A DNA stretch of 5,156 bases from JANNHK01 sp034408875 (lineage in GTDB: Bacteria > Actinomycetota > Acidimicrobiia > IMCC26256 > PALSA-610), in contig JAWXCJ010000361.1 of NCBI GenBank assembly GCA_034408875.1, positions 1 to 5,156 of the forward strand, written 5' to 3'. Of this stretch, positions 1-4,194 are shown piece after piece. The notes under the pieces were generated by a model. The model was not told where the DNA came from, made no database searches, and was given only the letters and a program-made list of their open reading frames with translations. Numbering within the stretch: the first letter of the stretch is position 1; every line of letters begins with the position of its first letter. A program made the position numbers and the translations under genes.

Positions 1-12
1 CGACGCGCGGTG

Positions 13-1053
13 TCACCCGCGGAGCGCGGGGATGGCCGAGTTGGATGCTTGCACGAGCGCTCGATTGATCATGGCCTCGACCATGTCGCCGATGTACTCG
101 AAGCCCGCGCCCAGTGTCTTGCCCATCAGGAACCGCGCGTGAATGCCCTCGAGGATGATCGCGAGCTTGTACGCGGCGAGCACTTCGTAGAAGTCGAGTT
201 GCGAGACGTCGTACCCCGACTTCCGGGCGTAACGCTCGATGATTGCATCGCGGGTGAGGAAACCCGCTTTGGTTTCGACCGCGGCGCCGAGCATCTCCTC
301 GTCGCGCGCCCAGTACACAAGGAAAAGTCCGAGGTCGGCGAGCGGGTCGCCGAGCGTCGCCATTTCCCAGTCGAGGACGGCGACGACGCGGCCCGGGTCG
401 TCGAGCGCGAGCATCGTGTTGTCGAGCCGGTAGTCGCCGTGCACGATCGTCGGCGGCGGCGACTCGGGGATCGCGGCGCGCAGACGGCGGTCGAGTTCGT
501 CGACCGACGGGAGGTCGCGTTGCTTCGACCGTTCCCATTGCTCGCCCCAGCGGCGCACCTGGCGTTCGAGGTACCCGTTCGGGTGCCCGAAGTCGGAGAG
601 CCCGACCGCCGCGTAGTCGACCGCATGGATCTGCACGAGTACGTCGACGAGTTCCTCGGAGCAGCGCCGGGCGTCGTCGCCCGAGAGCTTGGCGATGTCG
701 GCGGGCGTGCGCAGGATCTGACCGTGCACGTTCTCCATCACGTAGAACGTGGCGTCGTTCACGGCGTTGTCGTCGCAGAACGCGATCGGTGCGGGCACCG
801 GCACGTCGGTGGGTGCGAGGCCGGCGATGACCTTGTACTCGCGGGCCATGTCGTGCGCGGTGGGGAGCACGTGCCCGAGCGGCGGCCGGCGCAGCACCCA
901 CTCGTTGGCGTCGTCGGTGACGAGGTACGTGAGGTTCGAGCGTCCGCCCGAGATGAGCGTTGCCGTGAGCGGCCCACCCGTCGCACCCGTGACGTTCGCG
1001 GCGAACCACGGGTGTAGCCGTTCGAGGTCGACTCCCTGCGGCGTCTCGGTCAC
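13..1053 (-). CDS. Phosphotransferase family protein (APH fold, acyl-CoA dehydrogenase-associated type)
   Basis: Cytoplasmic kinase-like protein of 346 residues, full length for its family, starting at a GTG. An N-terminal lobe carries a glycine-containing loop (SGGRSN, about residues 35-40) and the family-typical segments VLRRPP (53-58) and AHDMAREY (66-73). The catalytic Brenner motif is HGDYRLDN: H205, catalytic D207 and Mg-binding N212. The second metal-binding aspartate is D228 in LDWE (227-230), followed by TLGDPLADLG. This pattern matches the APH-like proteins related to the N-terminal kinase domain of ACAD10/ACAD11 and to LvaA of Pseudomonas levulinate catabolism. Those act on 4-hydroxyacyl-CoA-type substrates, so a hydroxyacyl-CoA kinase is more likely than antibiotic resistance. 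No acyl-CoA dehydrogenase gene lies in the window to confirm this. No Shine-Dalgarno sequence precedes the GTG, but a -10-like box sits 6 nt upstream, suggesting a leaderless mRNA. Family assignment is firm; the substrate is inferred. Confidence 0.93.
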   Translation of the reverse strand: MTETPQGVDLERLHPWFAANVTGATGGPLTATLISGGRSNLTYLVTDDANEWVLRRPPLGHVLPTAHDMAREYKVIAGLAPTDVPVPAPIAFCDDNAVNDATFYVMENVHGQILRTPADIAKLSGDDARRCSEELVDVLVQIHAVDYAAVGLSDFGHPNGYLERQVRRWGEQWERSKQRDLPSVDELDRRLRAAIPESPPPTIVHGDYRLDNTMLALDDPGRVVAVLDWEMATLGDPLADLGLFLVYWARDEEMLGAAVETKAGFLTRDAIIERYARKSGYDVSQLDFYEVLAAYKLAIILEGIHARFLMGKTLGAGFEYIGDMVEAMINRALVQASNSAIPALRG

Positions 1054-1059
1054 GCCGGG

Positions 1060-1065
1060 AATCTA
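1060..1065 (-). promoter_or_regulatory. Probable -10 box for a leaderless phosphotransferase transcript
   Basis: Read on the minus strand this is TAGATT, a match to the actinobacterial TANNNT -10 consensus. It is followed by six bases (CCCGGC) and then the GTG start at 1053. A start site 6-7 bases after the box would place the mRNA 5' end on or next to the GTG. No purine-rich ribosome binding site is visible there. A partial -35 (ACGACA, about 19 bp upstream) is weak. Confidence 0.5.
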
Positions 1066-1180
1066 GATGAGGAGTAGCGAGCGATGTCGTGGTCGCGTTG
1101 CGCCGTGTCCGGAGCGCGATGCGGCGACCGGGGCGACGGAGGAGCGCAGGAAGCTCGCCGGGAGCGGCGAAGACCGAAAC

Positions 1181-1196
1181 GCGGGCGCCGGCCCGC
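1181..1196 (-). terminator. GC-rich hairpin downstream of whiB, possible weak terminator
   Basis: The inverted repeat GCGGGC-GCCG-GCCCGC forms a perfect 6-bp GC stem with a 4-base loop, about 45 bases beyond the whiB stop. On the minus strand it is followed by GTTTCGGTCTTC, which is only moderately U-rich. It may end or attenuate whiB transcription before the phosphotransferase gene. Short GC palindromes are common at this base composition, so the call is tentative. Confidence 0.3.
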
Positions 1197-1202
1197 CCCA
1201 AG

Positions 1203-1238
1203 GAAGAGCGCGACCCAGAATGAAGAGCGCGACCAGAA
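1203..1238. repeat. Imperfect tandem repeat, two copies of an 18/17-nt unit
   Basis: Copy 1 (1203-1220) is GAAGAGCGCGACCCAGAA. Copy 2 (1222-1238) is the same sequence lacking one C. A single T separates them. The pair ends two bases before the whiB stop codon (1240-1242), so it occupies the first bases of the whiB 3' untranslated region. Only two copies are present, and no function is evident. Confidence 0.8.
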
Positions 1239-1239
1239 A

Positions 1240-1581
1240 TTACGCCGTGCGACGGGGGGCGACGGGTGCGCCGTTGCCGCGGGGGTACCGGGCGACGCGG
1301 CCGACGGGCATGTCGACGCGGTAGCCGGCGGCGGCGCGCTCTTCTTCGGACTCGCCGCCCCAGAAGCCGTACTCGCGGTTGTCGCGCGCCCAGTCGCGGC
1401 ACTCGAGGAGCGCGGGGCACGAGCCACACACGGCGCGGGCCTGGGTCTCGCGGACGGCACGCGCTTCCGGGCGCTCGCCGGGCGGTGCGAAGAACAGCCG
1501 CGTCTGGTTGTGGCACGCGGCTTCGTTCGTCCACGTGAGCGGACCGGTGAAGATCAGGTTGGAGACCATCTCGACGGCCAT
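1240..1581 (-). CDS. WhiB family iron-sulfur transcriptional regulator
   Basis: A small Wbl protein of 113 residues. Four cysteines expected to hold a [4Fe-4S] cluster are C23, C52, C55 and C61, with the canonical C-x2-C-x5-C spacing in the last three. The usual turn motif G[VI]WGG appears as GFWGG (72-76) and is followed by ESEEERAAAGYR, typical of the family. The tail is short with scattered arginines (R95, R98, R101, R110, R111) and no AT-hook, so it is not WhiB7-like. Wbl proteins act with the housekeeping sigma factor and respond to redox or nitric oxide; the specific paralogue cannot be named here. The ATG at 1581 is preferred over the in-frame ATG at 1569 because GGGAGGG lies 5 nt upstream of it. 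The gene is divergent from a lysR-type gene across 170 bp. The family call is very strong; the regulon is unknown. Confidence 0.95.
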   Translation of the reverse strand: MAVEMVSNLIFTGPLTWTNEAACHNQTRLFFAPPGERPEARAVRETQARAVCGSCPALLECRDWARDNREYGFWGGESEEERAAAGYRVDMPVGRVARYPRGNGAPVAPRRTA

Positions 1582-1586
1582 GAGCG

Positions 1587-1593
1587 CCCTCCC
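1587..1593 (-). promoter_or_regulatory. Ribosome binding site of the whiB gene
   Basis: On the minus strand this reads GGGAGGG, ending 5 bases before the ATG at 1581. It matches the anti-Shine-Dalgarno well and decides the start in favour of 1581 over the internal ATG at 1569. Confidence 0.75.
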
Positions 1594-1647
1594 GGCGGTT
1601 CGGACACGGGCCCCGGGGTCGGCGGGGGGAATCGCTTTCCGACCCCG

Positions 1648-1668
1648 TAGGACTCGTGTTAGGTCCTA
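1648..1668. promoter_or_regulatory. Inverted repeat TAGGAC-N9-GTCCTA, candidate operator at the whiB transcription start
   Basis: Perfect 6-bp half-sites (1648-1653 and 1663-1668) lie nine bases apart, 67-87 bases upstream of the whiB ATG. Centre-to-centre spacing of the half-sites is 15 bp. If the TTGACA at 1692-1697 is the whiB -35 element, transcription would begin at about 1661, inside this repeat. That position would suit a repressor site. The binding protein is unknown. Confidence 0.4.
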
Positions 1669-1697
1669 GTGAACAGGATCACAAGACAATCTGTCAA
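1668..1697 (-). promoter_or_regulatory. Putative whiB promoter
   Basis: The minus strand has a perfect -35 hexamer TTGACA (1697-1692). Eighteen bases later comes TTCACT (1673-1668), which resembles a -10 box only loosely. This predicts a start near 1661 and an 80-nt leader. The poor -10 is what one expects of an activator-dependent promoter, and a LysR-type box lies upstream. Deduced from sequence only. Confidence 0.4.
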
Positions 1698-1709
1698 AGG
1701 CGTGGGAGA

Positions 1710-1722
1710 GATAGCATCTATC
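1710..1722. promoter_or_regulatory. Inverted repeat GATAG-CAT-CTATC overlapping a possible lysR -10 box
   Basis: Perfect 5-bp arms flank a 3-base centre. The repeat contains TAGCAT (1712-1717), the best -10-like hexamer (TANNNT) for the plus-strand lysR-type gene; no good -35 accompanies it. Its right arm shares three bases (1720-1722) with the adjoining LysR-type box, so the two sites could be mutually exclusive. Confidence 0.35.
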
Positions 1723-1734
1723 GGCACAACCGAT
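1720..1734. promoter_or_regulatory. LysR-type T-N11-A box (ATCGG-N5-CCGAT)
   Basis: This is a perfect 15-bp interrupted palindrome with 5-bp arms. T at 1721 and A at 1733 are separated by exactly 11 bases, the T-N11-A signature of LysR-family recognition sites. It ends immediately before the GGAGG ribosome binding site of the lysR-type gene, where binding would repress that gene. Its centre (1727) lies about 66 bp upstream of the predicted whiB transcription start, the classic position for LysR-type activation of a divergent target. Confidence 0.55.
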
Positions 1735-1739
1735 GGAGG
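1735..1739 (+). promoter_or_regulatory. Ribosome binding site of the lysR-type gene
   Basis: GGAGG lies 12 bases before the ATG at 1752, a slightly long but workable spacing. It supports 1752 as the start, rather than the longer reading from 1656, whose extra 32 residues do not resemble a LysR N-terminus. Confidence 0.65.
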
Positions 1740-1751
1740 TGCTGGGCGAAT

Positions 1752-2630
1752 ATGGACATCAGGCAGCTCGACGCCCTCCTGGCGGTCGCCGAAGAGGGCT
1801 CGTTCACCGCCGCGGCGGACCGGATGCACACCGTCCAGTCGAATGTTTCCGAGCACATTCGCCAGCTCGAGCAGGAACTGGGGGTCCAGTTGCTCGTCCG
1901 GAGCCGCAGCGGCACCGTGCCGACCGAGTTCGGCGACCGGGTTCTGGAGCGGGCGCGGGCCATTCGCAGCGAGATCGATGCCCTGCGCAAGGACGTGTCG
2001 ATGCTCCAGGGCTTCGAGACCGGGCACGCGTCGCTCGGGGTCGTCGGCACGGTGAGTCGGTGGGTGGTGCCGCCGCTCGTGGCCGAAATGCGCGCCATCG
2101 CGCCGGGCGTTTCCATGCGTATCACCGAGGGCGCATCGGAGCGGCTGGCGGTCGAAGTGGCGCAACGCGAGCTGGCGTTCGCGGTCGTGACCGAACCGGT
2201 TGTCGAACCCCGTCTCGTGGTCGAGCACCTGCGCGACGAGGCGATCGTCGGCATCTTCCCTTCGCACTTCCCGATCGAGTCGGGGACCGTGACGTTGGCC
2301 GCGCTGGCGCAGTACCCGATGATTCTGCCGCCCACCGGTAACCCGCTGCGCGACGAGGTCGACGACGCCGCGCTCGACGAACGCGTCACCCTCGACGTGC
2401 TGGTCGAGGTCGAAGGCATCCGGCTCATCGGCGACCTCGTCGCCGCGGGCGCAGGGGTTTCGATCGTTCCGGAGACCGCGATTCCCGACGATGCGAACTT
2501 TCGGCGGGTGTCGATCGCGCGCATGCCACCGCGCCGGCTGGGTCTCGTGCGGGCGCGGGGCGTGCAGCTGTCGCTCGCGGACCAGGTGGTGCACGACGTC
2601 GTCGCCCGCCTGGTGCGCGACCGGTCGTAG
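1752..2630 (+). CDS. LysR-family transcriptional regulator
   Basis: Cytoplasmic DNA-binding regulator of 292 residues, normal for LysR proteins. The winged helix-turn-helix covers about residues 2-59. It begins MDIRQLDALLAVAEEGSFTA, and its recognition region includes VQSNVSEHIRQLEQELG and the wing segment LVRSRSGTVPTEFG. A linker helix follows (about 61-88), then a periplasmic-binding-protein-like effector domain (about 91-289), recognisable from IVGIFPSHFP, the ILPPTGNPLR segment and the EGIRLIGDLVAAGAGVSIVP block. The effector cannot be read from sequence. The start at ATG 1752 is set by homology to the usual N-terminus and by GGAGG upstream. The gene is divergent from whiB and converges on the VOC gene with 6 bp between stops. 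A T-N11-A palindrome directly before its ribosome binding site suggests autoregulation. The arrangement makes whiB the first candidate target; the VOC/PAP2 operon is a less likely one, since its promoter is elsewhere. Confidence 0.95.
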   Translation: MDIRQLDALLAVAEEGSFTAAADRMHTVQSNVSEHIRQLEQELGVQLLVRSRSGTVPTEFGDRVLERARAIRSEIDALRKDVSMLQGFETGHASLGVVGTVSRWVVPPLVAEMRAIAPGVSMRITEGASERLAVEVAQRELAFAVVTEPVVEPRLVVEHLRDEAIVGIFPSHFPIESGTVTLAALAQYPMILPPTGNPLRDEVDDAALDERVTLDVLVEVEGIRLIGDLVAAGAGVSIVPETAIPDDANFRRVSIARMPPRRLGLVRARGVQLSLADQVVHDVVARLVRDRS

Positions 2631-2636
2631 CGCGCG

Positions 2637-3395
2637 TTATGCGGGAACGAACCTCGTCCCGATGATCTCGCGTTCGGTCGCGAGGCCTTCGACGTCGAGC
2701 CGGTCGATTCCGGGCGCGGCGGCGGTGTTCTCCTCGACGCGGATACGCGCGCCGCTCGGCCACGCGAGTTCGGCCCACGTCGTGTCCTGCGCGACGACGT
2801 CGCCTTGCAGCAGCCCGCCGAAGAACGCGACGGCAGCGGGAAGCGCGGGCGTCGCGACGACGACCCGGCGCAGGCGCGCGGGCGGGCCCTGCGCGGGTGT
2901 GGGGTCCTGCCACCAGCGCGGGCTCGCGTTCGGTCCGTTCTTCGCGACCCACGCCAGCCCTTCGGCGCGTGTCTCCTGGTGGTATCCGCTTTCCGCGAGC
3001 TGCACGACCGTTCCGTGCGCCTCGCGCGGAAGCAGGAACGCTTCCTTCCACCCCGGGTCCGCGGTATTGACACCGACCGGGTTGAACCCCGCGCCGCGCA
3101 TGCGGTCGAGCGCGGCGGTGAGGTCGGGCACCTTGAACGTGAGGTGATGCGGGCCCGCGCCGTGGCGGTCGACGAAACGAGCGAGAAAATCGTTGCGCTC
3201 GGCGGCCCACGGTTCGAGGAGCTCGATGGGCATGCCGTCACCGTCGGGGGTGCCGATCCACACCTGCATCGGCCGGAATCCGATCGCCTGACCGCCGAAG
3301 ATCACGGTGCCGCCGAGTTCGCCGGTGAGGAACGCGAGCGCGGGTGCGGTGTCGGCGGCGGCGAGCGCCACGTGGTCGAGGTTGTACTGGTCCAT
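2637..3395 (-). CDS. VOC family protein (glyoxalase/bleomycin-resistance fold, two modules)
   Basis: A 252-residue cytoplasmic protein built from two VOC-type segments. The first (about 4-137) keeps the likely metal-ligand pattern of methylmalonyl-CoA epimerase-type proteins: H8 in DHVA, E58 in PIELLEP, H84 in HHLTFKV, and Q132 in VVQLAE where a glutamate is usual. The second (about 175-252) starts RLRRVVVATPALPAAVAFFGG. It lacks a histidine at the position equivalent to H8 and appears metal-free, possibly structural or substrate-binding. The reaction cannot be assigned; epimerase, lyase, dioxygenase and binding roles all occur in this fold. The start at ATG 3395 puts the DHV motif at its usual place near the N-terminus; an upstream in-frame start would overlap the preceding gene by over 90 bases. 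The Shine-Dalgarno is poor (AGGA only 2 nt before ATG), so translation probably relies on coupling to the PAP2 gene ending 19 nt upstream. Confidence 0.88.
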   Translation of the reverse strand: MDQYNLDHVALAAADTAPALAFLTGELGGTVIFGGQAIGFRPMQVWIGTPDGDGMPIELLEPWAAERNDFLARFVDRHGAGPHHLTFKVPDLTAALDRMRGAGFNPVGVNTADPGWKEAFLLPREAHGTVVQLAESGYHQETRAEGLAWVAKNGPNASPRWWQDPTPAQGPPARLRRVVVATPALPAAVAFFGGLLQGDVVAQDTTWAELAWPSGARIRVEENTAAAPGIDRLDVEGLATEREIIGTRFVPA

Positions 3396-3414
3396 GGTCC
3401 TGATCAGCCCGGCT

Positions 3415-4194
3415 TCATACGGTTGGGGTGGGTGCCTTGCCTGCCCGCGTGAATCGCGCGGCCGGGAACCACCCGGCCGCGAGGGCGATGATCGCGCCGG
3501 CGGCATCGAGAACGTAGTGGTTCGCGGTGATGACGATCACGATCAACGTCGTGATCGGATACAGGATCGCGAGCATTTTCGCCCATCGCTGCTCGACGCG
3601 TGGCACCAACGCGAGCGCGCACCAGGTCGCCCACGCGATGTGCACGCTCGGCATTGCCGCGAACTGGTTCGAGATCTTGCTCACCGCTCCCGAGTTGAAC
3701 GACCAGAACGTCGGGAAGTCGGCGAGCGTGTCGACGTAGCCGTGCCCGAACTCGATCGTGCCGAGCAACCGCGGCGGCATGAGCGGGAACAGCCGGAACC
3801 CGATGAGCGCGAGCGCGGTCGTGATCGCGAGCGTGTTCCGATAGCGCGGGTAGTCGTTGGTGAATCGCCGGAACAGGAAGATGGCGACACCGATCGTGAC
3901 GACGAAGTGCAGCGAGCCGTAGAAGTAGTTCGCGGCGATGATGAGCGGCTTGAAGTGGAGCGCCCAGTCCTGGAGCGTTTCCTCGTGATAGATGCCCATC
4001 CACCGTTCCCAGCGGATGATGATCTTCGCGTTGTCGAACGCGGCGCTCTCGTTGCTCGTGTTCCAGTTCCGGATCGCGGAGTACACGAAGTAGTAGCCCA
4101 GGATCGCGAGGACCTCGGCCCACCAGTAGAGCGTGTGACCCGATTGCAGCTTGCGACCCGCGGGCAGGTCACGGTGCTTGGCGACGGCCTTCAC
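3415..4194 (-). CDS. PAP2-superfamily membrane phosphatase/phosphotransferase
   Basis: Integral membrane protein of 259 residues with about six hydrophobic segments (near 22-40, 83-107, 121-138, 180-198, 207-224 and 228-245). The three PAP2 signature regions are present in the form seen in the inositol-phosphotransferase-like branch (PAP2_3). Motif 1 is FRLFPLMPPRLL (133-144). Motif 2 is MPSVH (181-185), with H185 as general acid. Motif 3 is NHYVLD (225-230), with H226 as the expected nucleophile and D230 its partner. Such enzymes remove phosphate from, or transfer head groups between, membrane lipids; the substrate here is not determinable. The GTG start at 4194 overlaps the stop of the upstream gene as GTGA, a translationally coupled arrangement, and no good Shine-Dalgarno precedes it. 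An open reading frame extends farther upstream, but its translation is arginine/proline-rich shadow of the neighbouring gene. Pairing with a flippase-like membrane protein suggests a joint role in lipid handling. Confidence 0.9.
   Translation of the reverse strand: MKAVAKHRDLPAGRKLQSGHTLYWWAEVLAILGYYFVYSAIRNWNTSNESAAFDNAKIIIRWERWMGIYHEETLQDWALHFKPLIIAANYFYGSLHFVVTIGVAIFLFRRFTNDYPRYRNTLAITTALALIGFRLFPLMPPRLLGTIEFGHGYVDTLADFPTFWSFNSGAVSKISNQFAAMPSVHIAWATWCALALVPRVEQRWAKMLAILYPITTLIVIVITANHYVLDAAGAIIALAAGWFPAARFTRAGKAPTPTV
3457..3481 (-). other. Perfect 10-bp hairpin inside the 3' end of the PAP2 gene
   Basis: The plus strand reads CGCGGCCGGG, a 5-base loop AACCA, then CCCGGCCGCG: ten uninterrupted GC pairs. 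In the mRNA this falls 40 bases before the PAP2 stop and about 62 before the VOC start, encoding part of the last membrane segment and tail (AAGWFPAAR). No U-tract follows, so it is not an obvious intrinsic terminator. It could be an mRNA-stabilising or attenuating structure between the two genes, or a chance product of high GC. Confidence 0.4.

Noticed and set aside
10..1017. A long plus-strand reading frame of 335 codons opposite the phosphotransferase gene
   Set aside because: It is an antisense shadow made possible by high GC. Its translation is rich in Arg, Val, Glu and His with no domain, while the minus strand carries catalytic motifs.
1067..1650. Small plus-strand frames across the whiB region (85 to 188 codons)
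   Set aside because: They are antisense to whiB, Arg/Gly/Ala-rich, and have no domain or convincing ribosome binding site.
1656..1751. 32-residue N-terminal extension of the LysR protein
   Set aside because: It runs through the operator palindromes and lacks similarity to LysR N-termini; ATG 1752 has a Shine-Dalgarno and the standard start.
1659..2594. A 311-codon minus-strand frame opposite lysR
   Set aside because: The translation is His/Arg/Asp-rich with no recognisable fold, and the plus strand encodes a full LysR protein.
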